Below are positions 1 through 7,627 of a DNA stretch of 64,000 nucleotides, piece by piece. Both the position numbers and the translations under genes were made by a program. A model generated the notes under the pieces. That model did no database searches. It saw only the letters and a list, made by a program, of their open reading frames with translations, and was not told the DNA's origin. How positions within the stretch are numbered: the stretch's first letter is position 1; each line of letters opens with the position of its first letter. The DNA comes from Desulfitobacterium metallireducens DSM 15288 (GTDB lineage: Bacteria > Bacillota > Desulfitobacteriia > Desulfitobacteriales > Desulfitobacteriaceae), in the NCBI RefSeq assembly GCF_000231405.2, contig NZ_CP007032.1, positions 1,922,001-1,986,000 on the forward strand, given 5' to 3'.

Positions 1-325
1 ACGATAAATCTTGTTTCAACCAGGTTTCTTACTCTGTTTCCACCTGTCCGTGAGGCCTCCCACGGTAAGACGATTCACTTTCGTTCCATGTACCCGCAGC
101 ATTTACGCTAACGTATCCGTGTAGCTTTTGGGCTTCAGCTTGAATGGCAGCCTTACCCCACGTTTTGCGCCTGATACTGTTCGTGTTCCTCGGGTCGGAG
201 CTTTGCCGCCGGCTTCCTTCAGATTCCACCTCACGATGGACACCCTTGCCTTAAGCTAATGGTTGGTCGCTACATACCCCCATAACGGACTTTCACCGTC
301 TAGTTAATCGCCATGCGTGGCGCAC
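1..325 (-). mobile_element. Group IIC intron, 5' portion (runs off the left edge)
   Basis: Read on the minus strand from 325, the sequence opens with GTGCGCC and continues through a GGTGAAAGTCC-type block. It then has a segment closely resembling domain I of the Oceanobacillus iheyensis group IIC intron: TTAGCTTAA, GCAAGGGTGTCC, GGAATCTGAAGGAAGC, GGCGGCAAA and GAGGAACACGAAC, followed by CTTACC and GGGAGG blocks. The comparison is from memory, not from a search. Only domain I is in the window; the reverse transcriptase and domains V/VI would lie to the left. The insertion point lies directly after the T-run of a terminator, the usual target of class C introns. A 66-codon reading frame inside it (29-229, minus) is not a gene. 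Confidence 0.88.
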
Positions 326-326
326 C

Positions 327-360
327 AAAAAAAACCGCTACTCTTTCTCAAAAGTAACGG
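327..360 (-). terminator. Rho-independent terminator of the alpha-CTD-like gene and intron target
   Basis: On the minus strand a hairpin CCGTTACTTT / AAAGAGTAGCGG with a TGAG-type loop is followed by eight Ts (327-334). It lies 37 bases beyond the stop codon of the 397-693 gene. The intron starts two bases after the T-run. Confidence 0.85.
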
Positions 361-396
361 CTGCTTAATCCTTGCTTCCCCCTATCATAAGTTTCC

Positions 397-693
397 CTAC
401 AAAACTTCCTCATACTGCTTCAGTTTCTCTCTCACCTCGAGTACGCTTTTCCTCCCGAATCCTTCGATCACAAGAAGTTCCTCCTCAGAATGCTTCTTCA
501 AATCACTTACCGTATAAATTTTCGCGCGATAAAGGGCATTAAAAACCCTCGGGCTAAGCTTCAAATTCGTAAGATTGGGAGAATCCACAAAACGCTGACA
601 CCACTCTTGGCATTTTTCAGCCGCCTCTCTCGTGGAGTACTCCTTTTGGCATAGATCACAAATAAACCGGGTCGCCTTACCTTCAATTACCAT
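397..693 (-). CDS. Stand-alone RNA polymerase alpha-CTD-like protein with Cys motif
   Basis: The C-terminal half has the helix-hairpin-helix pattern of the RNA polymerase alpha C-terminal domain: LKLSPRVFNAL, then TVSDLKKHSEEEL, then IEGFGRKS. That domain binds UP-element DNA and activators. The N-terminal part has a CxxC motif (CDLC) and a later CxxxC (CQEWC), which could hold zinc. The start at 693 is chosen because GGGAGGAG sits 8-9 bases upstream; an in-frame ATG at 774 has no ribosome-binding site. With this start the protein has 98 residues. It has no alpha N-terminal domain, so it is not a normal RpoA. Binding to DNA or to polymerase is inferred, and no target is visible. Confidence 0.72.
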   Translation of the reverse strand: MVIEGKATRFICDLCQKEYSTREAAEKCQEWCQRFVDSPNLTNLKLSPRVFNALYRAKIYTVSDLKKHSEEELLVIEGFGRKSVLEVREKLKQYEEVL

Positions 694-825
694 CGAACAA
701 CTCTCCTCCCACTCATTATCTTCTTCCACTAATCCCATCCTTGCTTTAAAACTTAAGGAATAGTGCACCCTCATTCTCGGCTTGCCTAATTACCTTCAGC
801 AATCGTATATATGTTCTATATATTC

Positions 826-853
826 ATTATACTCTTTTATTTTTGTTCGACAA
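826..853 (-). promoter_or_regulatory. Sigma-A-like promoter for the alpha-CTD-like gene
   Basis: On the minus strand TTGTCG (848-853) and TATAAT (826-831) are separated by 16 bases in an AT-rich stretch. They point at the 397-693 gene, leaving a leader of about 130 bases. The rest of 694-1072 holds no gene that I can support. Confidence 0.5.
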
Positions 854-977
854 TAAAAAACCTCTGATATTCTTCTAATCTATCCTCTAAGCCTAAAATC
901 CGCCTCTGCTCCTTGATTAGCTATTTGCTAAACCTGTTTTCGTTTACAAACATATGTGTGGTAGTCTAAACTATAAC

Positions 978-1044
978 TGACCGGAAAATTCTACCGGTCT
1001 TAAATTTAATAGGCGGGCCTCAGCTTACCGGCCAGCGCCCGCCC
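978..1044 (+). other. Leader hairpins upstream of the DUF1659 gene
   Basis: Two inverted repeats lie just ahead of the 1073 gene: GACCGG / CCGGTC (about 979-999), and GGCGGGC (1012-1018) paired with GCCCGCC (1038-1044). Neither is followed by a T-run, so they are not ordinary terminators. They may be mRNA leader structures. No known riboswitch pattern was recognised. Confidence 0.35.
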
Positions 1045-1072
1045 AACAAACAAAAGATAGGAGGGAAAACAG

Positions 1073-1300
1073 ATGGCAGTATCCAAAACCCCTGTAACAT
1101 CAAGCATTCGACTCAGCTTAGTTACAGGATTAGACACTCAAGGTGCCCCGATCCTCAAGCAAACAAACCTCAGCAACGTCAAATCAAATGCCTTAGATCA
1201 GGATTTGTTTGATGTGGCCAATGCGCTCGTAGGCTTGCAAGAGTACAGCGTGCACAAAATTCAACGACTCGACACGGCTGAATTAATTGAAATGGTCTAA
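1073..1300 (+). CDS. DUF1659 domain protein
   Basis: A 75-residue protein with the DUF1659 layout: MAVSKTPVTSS start, a central LKQTNLSNVK strand region, and a C-terminal AQAL-like ANALVGLQEYSV segment. The family is common in Firmicutes, where it usually sits beside DUF2922 and YvrJ-type genes as it does here. Its function is unknown. TAGGAGGG lies at good spacing from the ATG. The G+C-rich hairpin leader just upstream is described separately. I see no signal peptide and no catalytic motif. Confidence 0.8.
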   Translation: MAVSKTPVTSSIRLSLVTGLDTQGAPILKQTNLSNVKSNALDQDLFDVANALVGLQEYSVHKIQRLDTAELIEMV

Positions 1301-1371
1301 TCCAGCCTAAAAACGCGAGTTAGCCCGAACTACAGCTTAAAATCTTTGAGTATTAGAAAGGAGGAATAGCT

Positions 1372-1596
1372 TTGGCTACCACCCAAGTTTTGAAAATGGT
1401 TTTTCTAACCCCGCTCAACAAGCAGGTGACCATCAGCCTGAATAACCCCAAAGATACCCTGACTGCCGCCGAAGTCCAGGGAGTTATGGACACAATGATC
1501 GCTAGAAACATCTTCATGACTACCAACGGCGAGCTTGCCTCGAAAGTAAGCGCCCGGATTATTGACACCACGACGAACGAACTGTTCACTGCCTAA
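1372..1596 (+). CDS. DUF2922 domain protein
   Basis: A 74-residue protein starting at TTG 1372, with AAAGGAGG at 1357-1364. It has the DUF2922 pattern: an N-terminal strand (VLKMVFLTPLNK), NPKDTLTAAEVQ in the middle, and VSARIIDTTTNELF at the end. This family accompanies DUF1659 in Firmicutes and has no known function. The two genes are 71 bases apart and probably share a transcript ending at the terminator just downstream. Confidence 0.8.
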   Translation: MATTQVLKMVFLTPLNKQVTISLNNPKDTLTAAEVQGVMDTMIARNIFMTTNGELASKVSARIIDTTTNELFTA

Positions 1597-1610
1597 GGGT
1601 AAAAGAACAG

Positions 1611-1640
1611 CCGGGGAGGATTAAGTCCTCCCCTTTTTTA
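1611..1640 (+). terminator. Rho-independent terminator after the DUF2922 gene
   Basis: A perfect stem GGGGAGGA / TCCTCCCC with a TTAAG loop is followed by TTTTTTA. It separates the DUF1659-DUF2922 pair from the YvrJ-type gene, so some read-through is needed if all belong to one operon. Confidence 0.9.
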
Positions 1641-1674
1641 TAGCTAAAAGCAAGAAGAAAGGAGGTCTTTGCCA

Positions 1675-1869
1675 ATGGAAGAGCTATTGAAGCTAACCGC
1701 CAATTATGGTTTCCCGATGGTTGTCGCCGGATATCTTCTAGTGAGGCTGGAACCGACCATCAAAGAATTGCAAAAAAGCATCACCTCGCTCACAATCGTC
1801 GTAGCCCGTCAGAGCGGGATGGACAAGGATGAGATCTATGACCTTATCAATAACAAAAAAGTAAGCTAA
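1675..1869 (+). CDS. YvrJ-type small membrane protein
   Basis: A 64-residue protein in the YvrJ style: a hydrophobic segment near the N-terminus (about residues 10-24, YGFPMVVAGYLLVRLE), then a helical charged tail. The start at ATG 1675 is preferred because AAAGGAGG sits 9-10 bases upstream; the in-frame TTG at 1669 is too close to it. YvrJ proteins accompany DUF1659/DUF2922 genes in Firmicutes. The small size and single transmembrane helix recall holin-like peptides, and a cell-wall amidase follows two genes later, but a holin role is only a suggestion. Confidence 0.7.
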   Translation: MEELLKLTANYGFPMVVAGYLLVRLEPTIKELQKSITSLTIVVARQSGMDKDEIYDLINNKKVS

Positions 1870-1909
1870 CGCGCTTTTAAACAGCACTCGCAAGAAGGGA
1901 TTTAGTCCG

Positions 1910-2563
1910 ATGAAAAAGATAAAAAGACGCGCAGCAGCCCCTCTCCTCACACTTTTCCTTGCAGGATTGCTGGGTCTCGGAAATTATGGGGTTAACGTCA
2001 AGCCCGATTGGAGCGGCCTACCGAAATCACCGAATGACTCACCAATCACAGATAATACAGCGTCTCAGCCAAAGCCGGAATTTCAGCAGCCCGAGTCTCC
2101 AGCTAGGCAAAGGGAACAAGAAACCGGGATCTGTATTATTGCCTATGATGGCGATACCATTACGGTAAGGCTGACCCAATCTCCTCAAAACCCAATCAAG
2201 GTTCGTTTAATCGGTATCGATACCCCAGAACTCAAAAAGGGCGAGTTTGGCGAAACTGCCCGTGATTACCTGAAATCGATGGTGTTGGGCCAGAAGGTTC
2301 GCTTAGTCTACGACACGGATCGTTTGGACAAATACGGGCGCACACTGGCTTATGTTTATCTCCAAGACGGAACTTTGATCAATGCCTGTTTATTAGAGGA
2401 AGGCTATGCTCGAGTCATGACAGTTCCCCCGAATATCGCTCATGCTGCGGAGTTTAATCAGCTACAGGCTGAAGCTAAAGAAAAGCAAAAAGGAATTTGG
2501 TCAATTCCGCCGCCCAAATCAACTTGGCGTGAGGAAAAGATTGTTCAAGATTGGAAATTCTGA
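1910..2563 (+). CDS. Secreted or lipid-facing thermonuclease (SNase family)
   Basis: A 217-residue protein. Residues 1-24 form a signal peptide or membrane anchor: a KKIKRR charged start, then LLTLFLAGLLGLG. A low-complexity Pro/Ser/Gln linker runs to about residue 70. The staphylococcal-nuclease domain follows: DGDTITVRL, then VRLIGIDTPE with the catalytic Arg and Glu, and DRLDKYGRTLAYVYL with the second Arg. These proteins hydrolyse DNA and RNA with calcium. The neighbours are a YvrJ-type protein and an amidase, both consistent with action outside the membrane. Confidence 0.88.
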   Translation: MKKIKRRAAAPLLTLFLAGLLGLGNYGVNVKPDWSGLPKSPNDSPITDNTASQPKPEFQQPESPARQREQETGICIIAYDGDTITVRLTQSPQNPIKVRLIGIDTPELKKGEFGETARDYLKSMVLGQKVRLVYDTDRLDKYGRTLAYVYLQDGTLINACLLEEGYARVMTVPPNIAHAAEFNQLQAEAKEKQKGIWSIPPPKSTWREEKIVQDWKF

Positions 2564-2577
2564 AAGAGGTGAAACCC

Positions 2578-3159
2578 TTGCCGATTATTTGTATTGATCC
2601 CGGACACAACAACTCAGGAGCCGATGCCGGTGCCGAAGGAAACAGCCTGCGCGAGCAGGATCTTACCTTGGATATTGCTCTACACTTAAAAACCTTACTT
2701 GAATATAACGGCTTTACAGTTATATTGACCCGAGAAGGAGACGTTGTTCACGGACCGCATCAAACCGAAAAGCAGTCCTTGCAAGCTCGGTGCAATATAG
2801 CCAATAAGGCCGGAGCGGACTTGTTCCTGTCGATTCACATCAATGCGGGAGGCGGAACTGGGACAGAGATATACGTTTTACCCGGCGGGCAGGCAGAAAT
2901 AATGGCCACGGTACTGCTTCCCTATTTATCTCAGGAAGGTTCCTGGCCAAATCGTGGTGTTAAAACCAACAGGCGTTTTTACGTATTGGTCAATACCGAT
3001 ATGCCGGCAGTATTAACCGAAAACGGATTTATCGATCATCCGAAGGATGCCCAAAAGCTTGGGAATCCGATATTCCGAAAAAATCTGGCTCGTGCTCATG
3101 CCAAAGGAATCTGCGCTTATTATGGGATAGAATTTCGCGATCCAGAGGATAAGAAGTGA
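2578..3159 (+). CDS. N-acetylmuramoyl-L-alanine amidase (Amidase_3)
   Basis: The amidase_3 fold is visible from the first residues: IICIDPGHNN with the zinc-binding His, SLREQDLTLD with the zinc-binding Glu, FLSIHINA with a zinc-binding His, and VLTENGFIDHP with the catalytic Glu. It cleaves the bond between muramic acid and L-alanine in peptidoglycan. TTG 2578 is chosen because AGAGGTGA sits seven bases upstream; an in-frame TTG at 2551 lies inside the nuclease gene and has no such site. The protein has 193 residues, no signal peptide and no wall-binding domain. It could be a spore or prophage-type lysin, or be exported otherwise. Confidence 0.88.
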   Translation: MPIICIDPGHNNSGADAGAEGNSLREQDLTLDIALHLKTLLEYNGFTVILTREGDVVHGPHQTEKQSLQARCNIANKAGADLFLSIHINAGGGTGTEIYVLPGGQAEIMATVLLPYLSQEGSWPNRGVKTNRRFYVLVNTDMPAVLTENGFIDHPKDAQKLGNPIFRKNLARAHAKGICAYYGIEFRDPEDKK

Positions 3160-3177
3160 CTCTCCTTAGAAATGATT

Positions 3178-3205
3178 AAAATAGCCGGCGGTTGCCGGCT
3201 ATTTT
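3178..3205. terminator. Bidirectional terminator between amidase and hsdR
   Basis: A perfect 12-bp stem AAAATAGCCGGC / GCCGGCTATTTT with a four-base loop. A and T runs on both arms let it serve the plus-strand amidase and the minus-strand hsd operon. Confidence 0.9.
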
Positions 3206-3225
3206 AATGTCTTGAGGTCTTTAAA

Positions 3226-6200
3226 TTAATTATCCGAACCATATTGGGATGGATTCTCTGCCACCATTGACAGATTACTTTGTGTGACAGATTCAAATAC
3301 CACTGGTTCACCTTCCGGCTCTGTAAACGATGCAGAACCGCCAATGCCAAAATACTTCTCAAAGAATGCCTTCAGCCTATCAATAACACCCTGCTTTTTC
3401 TTGGCTCTGCCACCGCCACCAAATCGGGAAACAGGAGGCATAATCTTATCGATATCCGTCCCAGCAGTCTTGATTTCACCATCACGGAATGCGTTATCGA
3501 GGAATTTGCGTGTATCTTCCGGCTTCAGCTTTTCTTCTGTGATAATTGTTTCTAATTCTTCTTCACGCTGTTTTACAACATAATCGTGCCACTCAGACAT
3601 TACATCATCTGCATCATTGATACCTGCAATAAATGTTTCAATCAGCTGTTTCTTACTACGGAGTTCTGGGCTGGCATCAATTGCTTTCTTGATGGTAATC
3701 AGAACTTCCTTGTCCTCGCAATGGGTATCATGGTACTTCTTAACAAGCATCAGAATATAATCGATATTAATTTCTATCTGCTTGATCAGTTCCACTTCAA
3801 ACACAATATCATCAATAATATCCGTGCTTTCTCCGGCTTCACGCTTGCGTTTCCATTCATCACGCAAATCCTGATACCTGCCAAGATAATCCTGCAAGTC
3901 ACGTTCGGTAATCAATTCCTTGTCCTTAAATTCATCAAAGGAGACAAGGAGATTTCGCATACGAAGGATTGCACCTAACAAGGCTATAAAATCCTTCTGG
4001 TTCTGCTCCCCAATAATCTGTGGCTCTGTAAGCGGGAACTTATCATTCAGTTCCTCCATCATATCCACATATCCAGGCATTGGCTTATCATCCACGGAAA
4101 TATATCCGTAGTAGTAGTCCTTAAAACTCTGGAGCAGAACGATTCCTCCGGCATTCTTATCCCCAAAGAGGGATATGGCACTGTCTACACGCTTTTGCAG
4201 ATTGCGGAAACATACAATATTGCCAAAGGTCTTGATAGAGTTCAGTATGCGGTTTGTTCTTGAGAAAGCCTGAATCAGTCCATGCATTTTCAAATTTTTG
4301 TCCACCCACAGCGTGTTCAGCGTGGTGGCATCAAAGCCTGTGAGGAACATATTGACTACAATCAGCAAATCCAGTTCTTTGTTCTTCATACGCAGGGATA
4401 CATCTTTATAGTAGTTCTGGAATTTGTCACTGGATGTATCATAGTTCGTATGGAACATTTCATTATAGTCACGGATAGCTGCCTCAAGGAAATCACGGGA
4501 GTTCTGGTCAAGGGCAGAAGTGTCCTCTGAATTTTCCTCGTCTAATATACCATCCGTTTCTTCCTCGTTTGCACCATAGCTGAAAATGGTAGCCACACGC
4601 AGTTTTCGTGTTGGGTCAGCTGCCATCTGCTTTTGGAATTCTTGATAATACAGCTTTGCCATCGGCACGGATGCCACGGCAAAAATGGAATTGAATCCGC
4701 TGAGACGTTGTTTCTGTTTGATTTCCTCTACAGCACCTCTTTCGGCAGAAGCAACCGCAGCGATATTTGTGAGAGAATTGAAAATATAGGTCTTGTCCCC
4801 ACGGTAGGTCTTCTGGTCAAAATGCTCCAGAATATATTTCGTCACAAGGGCGATACGCTGCGGTGCCATCATAGCCTTTTCCCGGTTGATGTCCCACACC
4901 ATTTCGTCATCAATCTTTTCATCGGTATCCATTGTCTTGATGTAATCCACTCGGAAAGGAAGTACATTCTTGTCATTGATGGCATCCACAATCGTATAAG
5001 TGTGAAGTTGGTCGCCAAAGGTCTGCGCTGTTGTAAAAAACTGCGGATTTTTCGATGCACCTGAGTTAGCCGCAAAAATAGGTGTCCCGGTAAATCCGAA
5101 CAGATGATACTTTTTGAAATTCTTGACGATTGCGGTATGCATATCCCCAAACTGGCTGCGGTGGCATTCATCAAAAATAATGACTACGTGTTTATCAAAC
5201 ACTTCATGCCCTTTGTATTTCTTTATGAAAGATGCCAGTTTCTGAATCGTAGTAATGATGATGTGTGCATTTGGATTTTCTAACTGTTTTTTCAGAATTG
5301 CCGTGGAGGTGTTGCTGTTGGCAGCACCTTTTTCAAAGCGGTCATATTCCTTCATGGTCTGGTAGTCCAAATCCTTACGGTCTACCACAAACAGCACCTT
5401 GTCAATGTAAGGCAGCTGAGAAGCCAGTCTTGCCGTCTTAAAGGAGGTCAGTGTTTTGCCAGAGCCAGTAGTGTGCCAGATATATCCGCCACCTGCCACA
5501 CTGCCATATTTTTTATAGTTATTTGCAATTTCGATTCTGTTTAAGATTCGCTCTGTAGCAGTAATCTGATAGGGGCGCATGACCATCAGCATATTTTCCG
5601 ATGTGAAAATACAATACTTGGTCAGAACATTCAGCAGCGAGTGTTTGGCGAAAAATGTCTTTGTGAAATCAATCAAGTCTGGAATCACACGGTTATTGGC
5701 ATCTGCCCAAAAGGAAGTGAACTCAAAACTGTTGCTCGTCTTTCCTTTTTTGGTCTTGCCGGAATTCGCATCCTTGATGGCATTGAAACGGGTACTGTTG
5801 GAATAATACTTTGTGTTTGTCCCGTTGGAGATCACAAAGATCTGCACATATTCAAACAGACCACAGCCTGCCCAAAATGAGTCACGCTGATAGCGGTTGA
5901 TCTGATTAAATGCCTCACGGATAGCAACCCCACGTCGCTTCAGTTCAATATGTACCAATGGCAGACCGTTGACAAGCACGGTCACATCATAGCGATTGTC
6001 ATATTTTGCACCATCTGCTGTGCCGATGACATACTGGTTAATAACCTGCAGACAGTTGTTGTGGATATTATTTTTATCGATGAGGGTGATGTTCTTGGAA
6101 GTGCCATCATCCCTCTTAAGCACTTGGACAAAGTCCTCCTGTATCTTACGGGTCTTTTCCACAATATGCTCATTTGGATTGGCAACAGCATTTGAAAAGA

Positions 6201-6447
6201 ACTGTTCCCATTCCGTATCGGAAAACTGATAGTTATTCAGTCCCTCCAGTTCTCTGCGGAGATTGCTAATTAGATCCTTTTCCGTATGGATTTGCAGATA
6301 CTCATAGCCCTGTTCACAAAGCAGGCGAATGAATTCCTTTTCCAATGCTGCTTCACTCTGGTAGCTGTCAGAACGTGTCTTGACAGGCTCATATTCTGTG
6401 ACTACCGTATTTTCATTTGTCTGAGCAACGATATTGAAATAAGGCAC
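3226..6447 (-). CDS. hsdR: Type I restriction enzyme, R (motor/nuclease) subunit
   Basis: A 1,073-residue HsdR, full length for the EcoR124/IC-like family. The N-terminal PD-(D/E)xK nuclease shows D154 and the pair E168-L-K170 (HIELKRRG). The helicase motor has Walker A TTGSGKT (326-332), the motif II box DECH (426-429) and GFTGTP soon after. HsdR pulls unmethylated DNA through the complex using ATP and cuts it. The start is GTG 6447 with AAAGGAGG upstream (6455-6463). hsdS ends 16 bases before it. The gene closes the operon at the 3178-3205 terminator. Codon choice and style look clostridial and unlike the flanking core, which suggests transfer. Confidence 0.96.
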   Translation of the reverse strand: MPYFNIVAQTNENTVVTEYEPVKTRSDSYQSEAALEKEFIRLLCEQGYEYLQIHTEKDLISNLRRELEGLNNYQFSDTEWEQFFSNAVANPNEHIVEKTRKIQEDFVQVLKRDDGTSKNITLIDKNNIHNNCLQVINQYVIGTADGAKYDNRYDVTVLVNGLPLVHIELKRRGVAIREAFNQINRYQRDSFWAGCGLFEYVQIFVISNGTNTKYYSNSTRFNAIKDANSGKTKKGKTSNSFEFTSFWADANNRVIPDLIDFTKTFFAKHSLLNVLTKYCIFTSENMLMVMRPYQITATERILNRIEIANNYKKYGSVAGGGYIWHTTGSGKTLTSFKTARLASQLPYIDKVLFVVDRKDLDYQTMKEYDRFEKGAANSNTSTAILKKQLENPNAHIIITTIQKLASFIKKYKGHEVFDKHVVIIFDECHRSQFGDMHTAIVKNFKKYHLFGFTGTPIFAANSGASKNPQFFTTAQTFGDQLHTYTIVDAINDKNVLPFRVDYIKTMDTDEKIDDEMVWDINREKAMMAPQRIALVTKYILEHFDQKTYRGDKTYIFNSLTNIAAVASAERGAVEEIKQKQRLSGFNSIFAVASVPMAKLYYQEFQKQMAADPTRKLRVATIFSYGANEEETDGILDEENSEDTSALDQNSRDFLEAAIRDYNEMFHTNYDTSSDKFQNYYKDVSLRMKNKELDLLIVVNMFLTGFDATTLNTLWVDKNLKMHGLIQAFSRTNRILNSIKTFGNIVCFRNLQKRVDSAISLFGDKNAGGIVLLQSFKDYYYGYISVDDKPMPGYVDMMEELNDKFPLTEPQIIGEQNQKDFIALLGAILRMRNLLVSFDEFKDKELITERDLQDYLGRYQDLRDEWKRKREAGESTDIIDDIVFEVELIKQIEINIDYILMLVKKYHDTHCEDKEVLITIKKAIDASPELRSKKQLIETFIAGINDADDVMSEWHDYVVKQREEELETIITEEKLKPEDTRKFLDNAFRDGEIKTAGTDIDKIMPPVSRFGGGGRAKKKQGVIDRLKAFFEKYFGIGGSASFTEPEGEPVVFESVTQSNLSMVAENPSQYGSDN

Positions 6448-6463
6448 ACGGTTCGCCTCCTTT

Positions 6464-7627
6464 CTATGAAAGTTCTTTAAAGGTTAATAATTTATCACGA
6501 TAATATTCGTATTGTTTTTTGCGGGCTTCGATTTCAGCAGGTAGTCCTGTGGAAATGTCGTTGCAAAGGGCGTCGAAGCGGTCAAGAATGGCAACAATGC
6601 GGCTTTGTTCTTCAAGGGATAACGCTGGCAGTGTAATAGAGCTTATGGTTTCACCAGTGATATGGGGAACTCCTGCACCACGTTTTGATTTATTTAGCAC
6701 AGGTTGCAAATTTTTAAAATAGTAATATAGAAATCGGATATTATTATTTTCTGTTGCTTCAATAATAAAACCATCTGTTACAAATATTGGTTCATCCCAA
6801 TAAGAAACAAATCCAGCAGACGCACCGCTTCTTGAAATGACAATGGCTTTTCCCATATGATTTGGGTGGTCGATATAGTATGCAGGTTCTTGCCCGCCTA
6901 AAATCACTGGTATATTTCCAACTTTAGAATCCTTTTTTGTTATGTATTCACCACGTGACATAATACAACACCGTTTAAAATTTATGTATTCGCAATGGCA
7001 AGCCAACAATTGATTTCTATAATACTCATACTGTCTTTTTCTCGCTATAAGCTCGGCTGTAAGCTCGGCTGTAAGCTCGGCTGTAAGCTCAGTGAAATTG
7101 TCCAGAATACGGACAATTTCACGCTGGACTGGTAAAGGGGGAACGGGTAACATTAAAGACTTTACACTATCTGCATTAAGATTTTGAACAGCACCACCAA
7201 AAGATGCCCTTTTAGCCATTTCCTGCTGAACAGCTGTGGAATTTAAAAGATAATATAGAAAATCTGTGACAAAAGTATCATTAAAATCACTTATAGCAAG
7301 CCAACCATCGTGAATGCAGCCATCAATTGCTAAAATATAGGGGCGTCCGAAACTCATAGAATTAGAAAGAATAAAATCGCCTTTTTTTACCTTTCTTGAT
7401 TTTTCTGCACCTTTAGCTGTTATTTTTTCATTTGCATGAGTGACATATTTGCTCCCAATAGCTACATCACCAATTTTAATCCAATTCACTCCATCTTCAT
7501 CAGAAGTTATGAAATTCTTAATTGGTCTTGGAGATGCACCACGCAAAATAGTAGCTAGTTCTCCAAAAGTTTTATATTCCACCCCATCCGGACAAAATTC
7601 CTCTATCAATTCCTCCAACTTACTCAT
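6464..7627 (-). CDS. hsdS: Type I restriction-modification specificity subunit
   Basis: A 387-residue HsdS with two target-recognition domains. Each is followed by a conserved helix ending in a similar ARKRQYEYYRNQLL or ARKKQYEYYRDKLL motif, so the two halves are internal repeats. Between them, residues 182-193 read TAEL three times. In EcoR124I and EcoR124II the number of TAEL units (two or three) sets the spacer length of the recognition site, so this protein should recognise a bipartite site whose gap can change by slippage. The start codon overlaps the hsdM stop as ATGA. The recognition sequence cannot be read from the protein by eye. Confidence 0.95.
   Translation of the reverse strand: MSKLEELIEEFCPDGVEYKTFGELATILRGASPRPIKNFITSDEDGVNWIKIGDVAIGSKYVTHANEKITAKGAEKSRKVKKGDFILSNSMSFGRPYILAIDGCIHDGWLAISDFNDTFVTDFLYYLLNSTAVQQEMAKRASFGGAVQNLNADSVKSLMLPVPPLPVQREIVRILDNFTELTAELTAELTAELIARKRQYEYYRNQLLACHCEYINFKRCCIMSRGEYITKKDSKVGNIPVILGGQEPAYYIDHPNHMGKAIVISRSGASAGFVSYWDEPIFVTDGFIIEATENNNIRFLYYYFKNLQPVLNKSKRGAGVPHITGETISSITLPALSLEEQSRIVAILDRFDALCNDISTGLPAEIEARKKQYEYYRDKLLTFKELS
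7049..7090 (-). repeat. 12-bp tandem repeats encoding TAEL in hsdS
   Basis: Three perfect copies of a 12-bp unit (aagctcggctgt on the plus strand) at 7049-7060, 7061-7072 and 7073-7084, plus a half unit to 7090. Each unit adds exactly four residues, so gain or loss keeps the reading frame. Confidence 0.97.

Noticed and set aside
29-229. 66-codon minus-strand reading frame at the left edge
   Set aside because: It lies inside the structured domain I of the group IIC intron, where sequence is conserved for RNA folding, not protein.
790-860. LexA-type box near the alpha-CTD-like promoter
   Set aside because: The GAAC-like stretches do not form the expected GAAC-N4-GTTC palindrome.
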